DNA of 21,020 bases from JBGPHT01 sp041484525 (GTDB lineage Bacteria > Acidobacteriota > Terriglobia > Bryobacterales > Bryobacteraceae). The notes under the pieces were generated by a model that made no database searches, had not been told where the DNA came from, and saw nothing but the letters and a program-made list of their open reading frames with translations. Both the position numbers and the translations under genes were made by a program. Location of the stretch: the NCBI GenBank assembly GCA_041484525.1, contig JBGPHT010000136.1, positions 1-21,020 of the forward strand, read 5' to 3'. This document shows positions 1 to 7,010 of this stretch, in pieces (positions within the stretch are counted from its first letter, which is position 1; each line of letters begins with the position of its first letter).

Positions 1-1
1 G

Positions 2-103
2 GACGGCGGTCCGCTGATCCACAACGGCTGGGAAGACGAGCAGCGCTCGTTCGACTCCACCTGCCGCAAGTTTCACCGTTTCCTCACTCAATCCCAGCTC
101 TGA
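2..103 (+). CDS. C-terminal end of an unidentified protein (partial)
   Basis: An open frame enters from the left edge and stops at TGA 101-103. The 33 visible residues begin DGGPLIHNGWEDEQ and end FLTQSQL. They contain no motif I can assign, so the product is unknown. The frame is chosen because it runs to the window edge and the next gene is on the opposite strand, so this would be the 3' end of a gene whose body lies upstream. The frame is convergent with the caspase-like gene that ends at 195. A coincidental short open frame cannot be excluded. Confidence 0.45.
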   Translation, partial: DGGPLIHNGWEDEQRSFDSTCRKFHRFLTQSQL

Positions 104-151
104 AACCCGCCAGTTACCCACAGATTCCCCGGACGAGCCAAAATTTCTTTC

Positions 152-183
152 GGCCGCAGATGGACGCAGATGAACACAGATAA
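152..183. repeat. Short dispersed intergenic repeat (CCGCAGATGGACGCAGATGA type)
   Basis: The gap between the convergent gene ends at 103 and 195 holds a CGCAGATG-like unit repeated with spacing of about 10 bases, the last unit degenerate (ACACAGAT). From memory, this string and its reverse-complement translation SVFICVHLRP recur between genes in many environmental bacterial genomes, especially Acidobacteriota, Planctomycetes and relatives. It appears once here, so the dispersed-repeat identity is recognition rather than a count made in this window. It does not look like a terminator. Confidence 0.5.
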
Positions 184-194
184 CAACAGCCGAG

Positions 195-2297
195 TCACTT
201 CAGCTTCACCAGCAGAAAATCTCCCGAGCCTTCTCCGCTGTGCCACGAGTTCTGCGCTTGCCGATGCGGACCGCCTGCCTGCTTGGCGAGCGTTTCCGTA
301 TTCATGCGGTAGAACGTGTACAGCGCCAGGTCCATGAACGACAGGTAATCGTCCTTGCTCTTCACGTCGCCGTTCACCGCCTCGAGCAACACCGCCGTGA
401 AGAGGCCGTGCTTGAGATCGTCGTACTCCCAACTGCGCTGGCCGGGCGCGGTCGAGTTGAGAACGAACAGCCCGTTGGCGGATTCGAGCGAGCGCAGCCG
501 GTCCAGTCCCGCAGGACCGGTGCTGGTAACGTCCTTGCTCGCGAGCCGCGTCGGATTGTTGCGGCACGCATCGATGAGCACGACTTTCTGCCGCGCGTTG
601 GTGGCCTCGAGCAGCGCCCGCACCTCGCGAATCGGAAGCGCCAGTTGCAGATTGTCCACGGAAGCGCCGGCGGTCATCAGGTATTGGTCATCATCCGACT
701 GCAGTCCGTGGCCCGAGAAGTAGAAGAGGATCGTGCCGCTGCCGGGCCCGAGGTGGAGCCGGTCCTCTTCGAGAGCATGGCGGATTCGATCGGCGCGGGC
801 GTCGCTGTTCAGGAACGTCTGCGTCGTGTAGCCGTGCTTCCCGAGCGCGCCGGCGATGGCCGAGGCATCGGCATCGGAGTAGCGCAGCGCATTCAAGCCG
901 GACTCGTCCCCGTAGTTCCGGATGCCGGCGATCACTGCCAGGCGCGGTTCGGTATCGAAGCTATGGGCCTGCGCGATGGAGACGGCGGACCGTGCGCTGG
1001 CCCACTCCTCCGTGGCGCGGCCCGCGGGGTGCGTCAGTATCCAGGTGGCGGCGCCGGCCAGCAACACGGCCGCCGCGATGGCCGGCAGGAGCCAGCGCTT
1101 GCGGGGCGTTACCCGGAGCTCGAGAGGAACCGACACCACTACCTGCGGCGTGGGCATGCGATCGCTCGGCTCGGCCAGAGTTTTCAGACTGCGGCTGGCG
1201 ACGGTGACATCACCCATCAACACGTCGAACTGCACCAGCAGCGGGCCCGTCTTCTGCGGAGTGAGGAGGAACACCTGCCGCTCGGCGTCGCGATCCGGGC
1301 GCACGCGAACCGTCTTTTGGATTATCGGCGGATCGAAATCCGGCGCCCGCACCTGCATGGTGACATCGACCGGCCGGAGAGCGCCGCTTGCATCGCGCAG
1401 GAATTCGAGGCCGAAGTTGCGGCTGCGGACGGAGTCGCTGCGGAGGTCCGAATCGCGGTCGGCATTTAACAGCTCGCCCAGTGAGACGGAATTGGGGAGG
1501 CGCAGAAGCGCGATCAGCTCGAGCGGCTTCAGCACCGGCGCCGTGGCGGCCAGGGCGAGATCGAGCGTGCGATCGACAACTGCGGACTGCGTTTGCTCCG
1601 CCGCCTGATCGAGCGCCGGAGATGCAGGCAGCCGGATATCGGCGACCTCGCGCTCCGCCGGGGCCGCCTCGAAAGACCTTGTGAATTCCCCAGGCTTGTA
1701 CAGGCGGGTGAATTCGCGCGGCCCATCCAGCAGGGCCGGCTTGGGTTCGGATGGATCGGCTTCGGGGTCGAGAGTTTCGTCCTCCAGATCCACCTCGAAG
1801 TTGAGGGACGCCATGGTTCCGCGGTCGTCGTCGATCCGCCAGTACTCGACAAAGGGGCTCTCCGGCCCTTCCATCAGGACCATTTCGGCGCCGGACAAGT
1901 CGCCATTGCGAAGTTTCGCAATCGCCGTGAGCCACATGGCGAGGTTCGCGTCGGACAGCCCGGCCTGTCGCAACGCCGCCAATTCCCTCTCCTGCGGCGG
2001 GGCCGTCGAACCGGTCAACATCAGGAGGATCAAGTCGACGAGAGAGTGCAGGAGCAAGGGATCGGGCGGACCGGCGCGCTTGGCTTCCTCCACCAGGCCC
2101 TCGACGATCCAACCGACGCCGATGCGTCCGCCCAAATCGCGGCGATCGACAATCACGACGTCCGGAGTGATGTGCGGCGGTAAGGGCAGATGCCCCCTGA
2201 TGGCGCGCCCGCAATGCGCACCGATTCCCATGACGAGACCGCGCACGTCATCGGGCGGCAGGACCGGATGCTCTTTGAGGTATTCGGCCAGCAGCAT
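195..2297 (-). CDS. Membrane-anchored caspase-like (peptidase C14 / metacaspase) protein
   Basis: Predicted 700 residues. Residues ~1-220 are a cytoplasmic region of no family I can name. About 310-375 look like a beta-rich domain. A basic TPRKR stretch and one hydrophobic helix (~401-422) are followed by a caspase-type domain (~450-690). The likely dyad is visible: His530 in YFSGHG and Cys578 in LIDACRNNP, with DADA and NSTAPGQ motifs typical of C14 proteases. The frame stays open upstream to 2552, but ATG 2297 is preferred: it has a GGGAGG ribosome site 8 bases upstream, and starting at 2552 would overlap the preceding gene. It is the last of three same-strand genes (74-base gap). Bacterial C14 proteases cleave after basic residues in known cases; the substrate here is unknown. 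One helix predicts the protease and N-terminal regions lie on opposite sides of the membrane, unless the helix is not membrane-spanning. Confidence 0.87.
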   Translation of the reverse strand: MLLAEYLKEHPVLPPDDVRGLVMGIGAHCGRAIRGHLPLPPHITPDVVIVDRRDLGGRIGVGWIVEGLVEEAKRAGPPDPLLLHSLVDLILLMLTGSTAPPQERELAALRQAGLSDANLAMWLTAIAKLRNGDLSGAEMVLMEGPESPFVEYWRIDDDRGTMASLNFEVDLEDETLDPEADPSEPKPALLDGPREFTRLYKPGEFTRSFEAAPAEREVADIRLPASPALDQAAEQTQSAVVDRTLDLALAATAPVLKPLELIALLRLPNSVSLGELLNADRDSDLRSDSVRSRNFGLEFLRDASGALRPVDVTMQVRAPDFDPPIIQKTVRVRPDRDAERQVFLLTPQKTGPLLVQFDVLMGDVTVASRSLKTLAEPSDRMPTPQVVVSVPLELRVTPRKRWLLPAIAAAVLLAGAATWILTHPAGRATEEWASARSAVSIAQAHSFDTEPRLAVIAGIRNYGDESGLNALRYSDADASAIAGALGKHGYTTQTFLNSDARADRIRHALEEDRLHLGPGSGTILFYFSGHGLQSDDDQYLMTAGASVDNLQLALPIREVRALLEATNARQKVVLIDACRNNPTRLASKDVTSTGPAGLDRLRSLESANGLFVLNSTAPGQRSWEYDDLKHGLFTAVLLEAVNGDVKSKDDYLSFMDLALYTFYRMNTETLAKQAGGPHRQAQNSWHSGEGSGDFLLVKLK

Positions 2298-2371
2298 GTG
2301 CGGCGCCTCCCGGTTCCTCCCATTCTGCCCCGAGGCATCCGCGTGCGGCAACCGGCGGCGGCCGTCGGAGC

Positions 2372-3154
2372 CTATTGCATCGCTTCTGCCGGTTGGCCGC
2401 GGCGGCGCGCCATCGCCATCCCCGACCACGTTTCGTCGAGCGAGCAGACCTTGTGGTCGACCAGTCCCATCGAAAACGCCGCCTGGCGAATCGCTGGCAT
2501 GGACAATCCGGAATCCGCGCCCGATTTCTTCTTCGGCCAGATTACCCAGCAAGTGCGGCCTGTTCCCATCGCACCGGCCAGCCGCCCAAGCTGCGCGCCG
2601 AGCGACGCCATGGTCTTCACGAACAGCAGAATCACCTGCGCGCCGTCCGTTCGTTTTTGCAGCCGCGCGCCTTCGGGAAGCGGGCCGAGGATCCGCTCGA
2701 CGCCGGGCGGGGCATGCAGCACCGCCACCACCGCGCCCTCACGGATGCGAAGTTTCCCGGCCACGGACTTGCCGGGCGGCTTGCGGAACTGCGGCTCCGG
2801 GCGCGCCTGCCGCATGGCGCGTCGAACGGCGGCGGCGATGCGCGGCCAAGTGGTGAAGACCGCGTCCGGCAGCATCTGTCGCACCAGGCCGGTCTTCTCC
2901 GGGTCGCCTTCGATGAACACCAGCGGAATCGAGCGGAGCGACTTCTGCTCGCGGAACATGGCGCCGATGGCGCGGCCCCACGAGGGCATGCGCGTCAGGT
3001 CGATGACGGCGGCGTCCGGTCCGCTGGCGCGAACCTCACCGAATCGAATGCGCGTGCGCTGCCGATACGTGGCCTCAATGCCTTCGGCCGCCAGCCGCAC
3101 CATGCGTTCCGCCGCTTCCCGGCCATCCCACTGGAAGAGCGCGACGCGCAGCAA
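2372..3154 (-). CDS. Pseudo-receiver / DUF3052 fusion protein
   Basis: Predicted 260 residues. Residues ~1-115 look like a receiver/Rossmann fold: AAVIDL ends in Asp52 at the phosphoacceptor position and SIPLVFIEG follows, but the usual acidic pair after the first strand and the conserved lysine are not evident, so it may not be phosphorylated. Residues ~133-251 match the DUF3052 family as I know it: LHAPPG, ILGPLPEG, VIWPKK (204-209) and VDHKVCSLDETWSG (232-245). DUF3052 has no established biochemical role that I know of. The start is TTG at 3154, directly touching the TAA stop of the preceding AAA+ gene, which suggests translational coupling. No strong ribosome site is visible. Its place between a Clp-like ATPase and a caspase-like protease suggests an adaptor or sensor role, which is inference. 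Confidence 0.85.
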   Translation of the reverse strand: MLRVALFQWDGREAAERMVRLAAEGIEATYRQRTRIRFGEVRASGPDAAVIDLTRMPSWGRAIGAMFREQKSLRSIPLVFIEGDPEKTGLVRQMLPDAVFTTWPRIAAAVRRAMRQARPEPQFRKPPGKSVAGKLRIREGAVVAVLHAPPGVERILGPLPEGARLQKRTDGAQVILLFVKTMASLGAQLGRLAGAMGTGRTCWVIWPKKKSGADSGLSMPAIRQAAFSMGLVDHKVCSLDETWSGMAMARRRGQPAEAMQ

Positions 3155-4681
3155 TTACGCGCCGCGGACGACGCCGGTCACCGGGGTGAGCCGCGTGCGA
3201 ATCTGGTTCATGACGTCGGAAGCCAGGAACGGCTTCCGCAATACGGGGAAGTTGTGCTCCTCGCAGAGCGCTTCCTCTTCCGGCGGAAGAATGGTGCCGG
3301 TCATCACGATCACCAGCATCTGCGGCACCGCCTGCAGGAACTCGACTCCCAGCTCGACGCCATTGCCGTCCGGCAGCATGTAATCCAGCAGCGCCGCGTT
3401 GGGCTTGTTGGTCTGCACCAGCCGCTTGGCTTCGGTGGCGGATTCGGCGGTCAGCAGCGTCCAGCCGGCGTCGGCCATGAGGCGCTCGAGGAAGTGCAGC
3501 AGGTCGCGGTTGTCGTCCACCAGCAGAACCGTCGGGTTGACGGGCGGCGTGCCTCCGACCGCATTCGACGACTGGATGTTCAGCTTGTCTTCGCCCTCCG
3601 CCACTTCCACCCGCACACCCGCGCCCGGGTTCACCTGGTTGGTGGCGACCAGCGTGGCCAGCGGCTGCGTCAGATAGCGGTGAATGGTGCGGTTCAACTC
3701 GCGTGCGCCATACTCGGCGCTGGTGCCCTTCTCGAGCAGAAAGCGGCGCGCTTCAAACGGCACTTCGAGTGTGAAGGAGCGGTTGCCGAGGCGCGTGTTG
3801 ACGTGATTCTGCAGATCCGTGATCTGGTGATCGAGGATGGCCGAGAGCGCTTCCGGCGTCAGCGGCTGGTACGTAATGATGCAGTCGATACGATTGACGA
3901 ACTCCGGCGAGAACCGTTTTCGAACCGACACCAGCGCGATGTTCTGGAGCTTGCTGGTAAGGTCGGCGCGCTCGGCGGTCTTGACGGACTGGAAGCCGAA
4001 ATCCGGGTTGATCTCGCGCATCATCTCGCGCGCGCCCAGGTTGCTCGTGAGGAACACCAGGCTCTTTTCGAAGTTGACGATCGAGTTGTCGCCCAGCCGC
4101 AGAATGCCTTTATCGAGCACGCCCAGCAACAGCCGCGTCATCGAAGGCGCGGCCTTTTCGATCTCGTCGAAGAGCACCAGCGAAATGGATGATTTTTCAC
4201 TGGTCACCGCGTTCAGCTTCTGCTGCGTCAGCATCGGCTGGGTTTCGCGGTGTCCCAGGTAGCCCGGAGGCGCGCCGATGAGCTTCGCCACCTCGTGCTC
4301 CATCTGGAACTCGCCGCAGTCCACCTTGAGAACGTTTTTCTCGCTGCCGTGGAGCACTTCGGCGAGCGCCTCCACGGTCTTAGTCTTACCAGTACCGGTC
4401 GGTCCCAATAGCAGGAACACGCCCACCGGGCGGCCTTCTGGCGCCAACCCCGCCTGGAACATCTGGATGTAGGGAACGATCACCCGGGTCGCCGTCGGCT
4501 GGCCCACGACCTTCTGCGACAAGACTGTCGTGAGGTCTTCCATGGAGTCAGCGGCCGGCTTTCTCGACCGCCCTTGGGTATTCTTTGGCTTTTCCACCCC
4601 GCCCTCCGATTTGATTATAGCGGCCGGAATGGTGCGCACCCGGTTGCGGCGTCTCACCTCGGGACGGTTCGGCTCTTTCAT
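3155..4681 (-). CDS. ClpA/B-type AAA+ ATPase with C-terminal response-regulator receiver domain
   Basis: Predicted 508 residues. A basic linker (1-50) precedes one AAA+ module of the ClpB D2/ClpX class: Walker A GPTGTGKT (93-100), Walker B LVLFDE (168-173), sensor 1 in LTSNLG (Asn214), arginine finger in FSPEFVNRID (Arg264) and sensor 2 in YGARELNR (Arg327). A receiver domain follows (~383-500): acidic pair in LLVDDN (389-390), phosphoacceptor Asp433 in ALLDYMLPDG, Thr461 and Lys483 in LRKPF. All receiver key residues are present, so phosphorylation is plausible. Known receiver-ATPases of the NtrC class have the receiver first; a Clp-type module with the receiver last is unusual. No ClpP-docking loop can be asserted. 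The ATG at 4681 has a weak AAAGG ribosome site; Met47 is an alternative start. First gene of the minus-strand trio. Confidence 0.9.
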   Translation of the reverse strand: MKEPNRPEVRRRNRVRTIPAAIIKSEGGVEKPKNTQGRSRKPAADSMEDLTTVLSQKVVGQPTATRVIVPYIQMFQAGLAPEGRPVGVFLLLGPTGTGKTKTVEALAEVLHGSEKNVLKVDCGEFQMEHEVAKLIGAPPGYLGHRETQPMLTQQKLNAVTSEKSSISLVLFDEIEKAAPSMTRLLLGVLDKGILRLGDNSIVNFEKSLVFLTSNLGAREMMREINPDFGFQSVKTAERADLTSKLQNIALVSVRKRFSPEFVNRIDCIITYQPLTPEALSAILDHQITDLQNHVNTRLGNRSFTLEVPFEARRFLLEKGTSAEYGARELNRTIHRYLTQPLATLVATNQVNPGAGVRVEVAEGEDKLNIQSSNAVGGTPPVNPTVLLVDDNRDLLHFLERLMADAGWTLLTAESATEAKRLVQTNKPNAALLDYMLPDGNGVELGVEFLQAVPQMLVIVMTGTILPPEEEALCEEHNFPVLRKPFLASDVMNQIRTRLTPVTGVVRGA

Positions 4682-4736
4682 ACGGTGCCTTTATGGAATT
4701 GCCTACAATGACTTGGCAGTAACATCCCTACACCTC

Positions 4737-4757
4737 AAAAAAACTCCGCAAGTGCGG
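4737..4757 (-). terminator. Probable Rho-independent terminator downstream of infA
   Basis: Read on the minus strand, a short GC stem (CCGCA/TGCGG, 4746-4757, two-base loop) is followed after two bases by seven T (4737-4743). It lies about 130 bases past the infA stop and before the AAA+ gene on the same strand, so it would separate the two transcription units. The stem is only 5 bp, hence moderate confidence. The remaining ~200 bases between 4682 and 4885 hold no ORF or tRNA that I can see. Confidence 0.45.
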
Positions 4758-4885
4758 TGACGACCCCTCCCCACCTGCTCTTTTAGCACGGGCGCATGGG
4801 GCTTGTGTGTTAAGTTTCGCACTAACGGTACGTCAGGGTTTTCGTACCAGCAGTCCATCAGGTTATGGCAGAGATAGGACGCAGG

Positions 4886-5104
4886 TTAACGGTGCCGGAA
4901 GGTGATGCGGCCCTTCGTCAAATCGTATGGAGACAACTCCAGGGTCACCTTGTCGCCCGCCAGCACCCGGATGCGATTGCGGCGTAACCTGCCCGCGAGG
5001 TGGGCCAGGACTTTGCGGTCGTGTTCGAGTTGCACGCTGAACAGTCCGCTGGGAAACTTCTCAAGAACCGTTCCGGTTACTTCTATGCTGTCCTCTTTGC
5101 TCAT
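4886..5104 (-). CDS. infA: Translation initiation factor IF-1
   Basis: Predicted 72 residues, the standard IF-1 length: a single S1/OB-fold that binds the 30S A site during initiation with IF-2 and IF-3. The sequence begins MSKEDSIEVTGTV and shows the family pattern: FSVQLEHDRKVLAHLAGRLR, then a basic RRNRIRVLAGDKV segment, LSPYDLTKGRI and the terminal RHR. GGAGG lies 3 bases before ATG 5104. The usual ribosomal-protein neighbours (rpmJ, rpsM, rpsK) are absent; it follows csp on the same strand instead. Several substitutions relative to textbook IF-1 (for example LAHLAGRLR where most have AHISGKMR) suggest a lineage-specific or second infA, a type common in Acidobacteriota and Proteobacteria. 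Confidence 0.95.
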   Translation of the reverse strand: MSKEDSIEVTGTVLEKFPSGLFSVQLEHDRKVLAHLAGRLRRNRIRVLAGDKVTLELSPYDLTKGRITFRHR

Positions 5105-5125
5105 AAACCTCCAAAACTTAGGATG

Positions 5126-5154
5126 GCGGACCAGCCGGATCGCGGCCGGTCCGC
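5126..5154. other. Strong hairpin in the csp-infA intergenic gap
   Basis: GCGGACC (5126-5132) pairs with GGTCCGC (5148-5154), and an inner GCCG/CGGC continues the stem across single-base bulges around a GATCG loop. It occupies half of the 60-base gap between csp and infA, just upstream of the infA ribosome site on the minus strand. No T-run follows on the minus strand, so a processing, stability or weak termination element is more likely than a classic terminator. Confidence 0.5.
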
Positions 5155-5164
5155 TTTAATACAA

Positions 5165-5368
5165 TCAGGCGGCCGTGACGTTGGTTGCTTGCAGACCCTT
5201 GGGGCCCTTGGTAACCTCGAACTCCACGCTGGCGCCTTCATCGAGCGTCCGGTATCCCTCGGTTTGGATAGCCGAGAAGTGCACAAAGACATCCTCTCCG
5301 TTCTCCCGCTGGATGAAGCCGTAGCCCTTGGCTGCGTTGAACCACTTCACTGTACCTTTTTCTTTCAT
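5165..5368 (-). CDS. Cold-shock-domain protein (CspA family)
   Basis: Predicted 67 residues, normal for the family. A single cold-shock OB-fold with both RNA-binding motifs visible: RNP1 KGYGFI and RNP2 VFVHFSAI, preceded by GTVKWFNAAKGYG and ending EVTKGPKGLQATNV. Such proteins bind single-stranded RNA/DNA and act as RNA chaperones in the cytoplasm. The ATG at 5368 follows an AAAGG element. It lies 60 bases upstream of infA on the same strand, so both may be on one transcript and serve translation under stress. A stable hairpin (5438-5471) lies ~70 bases upstream of the start and may belong to its leader. The specific paralog name (cspA, cspB and so on) cannot be set from sequence alone. Confidence 0.95.
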   Translation of the reverse strand: MKEKGTVKWFNAAKGYGFIQRENGEDVFVHFSAIQTEGYRTLDEGASVEFEVTKGPKGLQATNVTAA

Positions 5369-5437
5369 CTGCCTTTATTCCTTCTTCTCAACTTGAAGCT
5401 GACTGCCGGCATCGGCTCGCGTGCCGTCCCCATAGGC

Positions 5438-5471
5438 AAAAGGGGTGCGGCTGGACTCACGCACCCCTTTT
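5438..5471. terminator. Terminator-like hairpin upstream of csp
   Basis: A perfect 12-bp stem, AAAAGGGGTGCG (5438-5449) with CGCACCCCTTTT (5460-5471), encloses a 10-base loop. It has the form of an intrinsic terminator on either strand. No gene ends nearby on either strand: the plus-strand frame ending closest upstream stops at 103, and the minus strand upstream carries only the opposite-strand gene at 5605. It therefore lies between divergent genes, possibly within the csp 5' leader as an attenuator, or as an insulator. Confidence 0.55.
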
Positions 5472-5591
5472 TGATTGCGAAGCGGAAAACAAGAGCCAAA
5501 TGCGCCTCCATTATACACCAGGAGATCGCAGCGTTTCGGCCTCCGGAACAGCCCCTCCGGAGCTCCCGGGGCAGGGCCGCAACCGCGCTCG

Positions 5592-5597
5592 TATACT
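5592..5597 (+). promoter_or_regulatory. Candidate -10 box for a leaderless start at 5605
   Basis: TATACT lies seven bases before GTG 5605, the spacing expected if transcription begins at or next to the start codon. No Shine-Dalgarno sequence precedes the GTG. No convincing -35 box is seen, so the call is tentative. Confidence 0.3.
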
Positions 5598-5604
5598 ACT
5601 GAAT

Positions 5605-6519
5605 GTGGGGTCCGCAGCTTCCTATCGATACCTGCTTTCGCTACCCGAGCGGACCATCCGTTCGCTGGGTGCGCTGTCGGGCGGACTGCTGCGCGAGATC
5701 GGTAACGTGGCGCTGCCGGCGAGTGTCCGGCGCACCACTTTGTATCGCACGATGGTGGATGTGGCGCTGCGTTTCCTGATCGAGGACCTCGGACAGGTGG
5801 AAGGCGTCTATCCGCCGGAAGGGCAGCTCGCCGGCAACTTTCTGTTGAAGCGGACCGCGAGTCACGGGGTCGAACTGCTGGGTATCCTGTTGTTCCATGC
5901 CTCCCCCGTCTGGGTATTGGCGGCGCTTGCCGACGTGTCGGGCGGCGGCCGCAAAATGATCCAGGAGATTTCACAGGCGCTCAAGGAAGAAGGACTACTC
6001 AACCCCGACATGCGCTTCGAATCCATGGAGCAGATCCTGGACGGTCTCGAAAAGACCAGCGGCCATCTGGCGGAGACGCTCAATCTGCCGCCGGTGGACA
6101 TCAAAAGCCTACGCCGCGAGTGGAGCCAGTTGAAAGAGGAGTTGCAGAGGATTCCGCCGAAGAATGTGCCGCCACTCGAACGCGTGGAGGGAATCTGGGA
6201 GGGCATCCAGGCGTCCGCCAGGGAGCAGGGCCGGCCGGTGTTCACGGTGGCATCGCTGCTCGCGATCTCGACGGTGGGGCATGTCCCCGCGAATATGGTG
6301 TGGTTGTCGCGCGCCGCCCGTTCCGCCGCGCGCCGGACGGGCAAAGTGCTGGGCGAGGCGATTCTCGATCACTACGCTGAGGCCCTCTCCGAAATCTCCC
6401 GCACGGGATTCATCGATTACTGGGTGCGGGAGTTCCGCCCCTATCTGCGAGGCGCCGCCGAGCAGTTCACGCCCGGCCACGAGTCTCACACCGAGCGGCT
6501 GCTGAAGCGGCGAATGTGA
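5605..6519 (+). CDS. Unrecognised helical, possibly membrane-associated protein
   Basis: Predicted 304 residues from GTG 5605; the frame is open back to ATG 5500, but the extra 35 residues are low-complexity and unlike a protein N-terminus. I do not recognise the family. The product is mostly helical with a hydrophobic stretch at ~89-111 (VELLGILLFHASPVWVLAAL), a charged coiled region (~120-200) and a second, weaker hydrophobic stretch at ~212-233. The C-terminus is basic. Coding support comes from length, steady GC-rich third positions and lack of a competing frame. It stands alone on the plus strand, divergent from csp/infA and upstream of the TA block. A role cannot be inferred from context. 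Confidence 0.75.
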   Translation: MGSAASYRYLLSLPERTIRSLGALSGGLLREIGNVALPASVRRTTLYRTMVDVALRFLIEDLGQVEGVYPPEGQLAGNFLLKRTASHGVELLGILLFHASPVWVLAALADVSGGGRKMIQEISQALKEEGLLNPDMRFESMEQILDGLEKTSGHLAETLNLPPVDIKSLRREWSQLKEELQRIPPKNVPPLERVEGIWEGIQASAREQGRPVFTVASLLAISTVGHVPANMVWLSRAARSAARRTGKVLGEAILDHYAEALSEISRTGFIDYWVREFRPYLRGAAEQFTPGHESHTERLLKRRM

Positions 6520-6616
6520 GTGAAGAATCCGGGGATGCTCCGGGCGACCTACGCGAATGCAGCAACCTGTCCGCAAAGTGGCGATTCTCGCCCATTTGAC
6601 GCGCCGAAATATAGCG

Positions 6617-6646
6617 TTGACGACATAATGTCGTCCATGACATAAT
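6617..6646 (+). promoter_or_regulatory. Promoter and palindromic operator of higBA
   Basis: A -35 TTGACG (6617-6622) and a -10 CATAAT (6641-6646) are 18 bp apart. A perfect 17-bp palindrome, GACGACAT-A-ATGTCGTC (6619-6635), covers the end of the -35 and the spacer, and GACATAAT is repeated directly at 6622-6629 and 6639-6646. This is the expected layout for autorepression by the HTH antitoxin. The -10 ends 7 bases before GTG 6654, so the toxin mRNA may be leaderless. Confidence 0.65.
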
Positions 6647-6653
6647 CAAATGT

Positions 6654-7007
6654 GTGGCCTGGGATGTCGAGTTCTCCGATGAGTTCGGCGAGTGGTGGGA
6701 CGGACTCAGTGCTGCTGAACAAAAGAGCGTTGATTTCACGGTCAGCCTGTTGCAGGAACTGGGTCCAACGCTAAGGATGCCTCATTCTTCCGGCGTAGAG
6801 ATTTCGCGGCACGCGCACATGCGTGAGTTACGTGTTCAGCACGAAGGACGGCCGTACCGTGTCCTCTACGCATTCGATCCGCGGCGAGCCGCAATTTTGC
6901 TGATTGGTGGAGCCAAGACGGGCAAAGATCGCTGGTATGAAGAATATGTACCTCTTGCGGATGCAATTTACGACCGCCATTTGTTCGAGTTGAAGAAAGG
7001 AGAATGA
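6654..7007 (+). CDS. higB: HigB/RelE-type toxin (Gp49-like family)
   Basis: Predicted 117 residues, the usual size. It matches the phage-derived Gp49-like branch of the RelE/ParE toxin superfamily: an N-terminal FSDEFGEWWDGL helix, LLQELGPTLRMPHSSGV, then MRELRVQHEGRPYRVLYAFDPRRAAILLIGG and the KDRWYEEYVP tail. Known members cut mRNA in the ribosomal A site. The start is GTG 6654 with no ribosome site but a promoter placed for a leaderless transcript. The toxin comes first and the antitoxin starts 3 bases after its stop, the normal higBA order. No inactivating change is seen. Confidence 0.88.
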   Translation: MAWDVEFSDEFGEWWDGLSAAEQKSVDFTVSLLQELGPTLRMPHSSGVEISRHAHMRELRVQHEGRPYRVLYAFDPRRAAILLIGGAKTGKDRWYEEYVPLADAIYDRHLFELKKGE

Positions 7008-7010
7008 CCT

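Noticed and set aside
152..183. Possible CRISPR-like repetition of GCAGATG units
   Set aside because: Units are ~10 bases apart with no spacers and no cas genes; it fits a known kind of dispersed intergenic repeat.
240..1469. Long plus-strand open frame opposite the caspase-like gene
   Set aside because: Its product is Arg/Ala-rich with no motifs, while the minus frame shows the His/Cys dyad and a membrane helix; GC-rich third positions create such shadows.
2298..2552. Upstream extension of the caspase-like frame to 2552
   Set aside because: It would overlap the DUF3052 gene by 181 bases and reads as low-complexity sequence; ATG 2297 has a good ribosome site.
2375..4192. Long plus-strand open frame (605 codons)
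   Set aside because: It lies opposite the AAA+-receiver and DUF3052 genes, whose motifs are unambiguous; its own product has no recognisable domain.
4822..4850. Inverted repeat GGTACG/CGTACC (4827-4832 and 4843-4848)
   Set aside because: A six-base stem with a ten-base loop and no T-run; could be chance, and no tRNA-like cloverleaf could be built around it.
5500..5604. Extension of the unknown protein to ATG 5500
   Set aside because: The 35 extra residues are Pro/Arg/Gly/Ser-rich and no good ribosome site precedes ATG 5500; kept only as an alternative.
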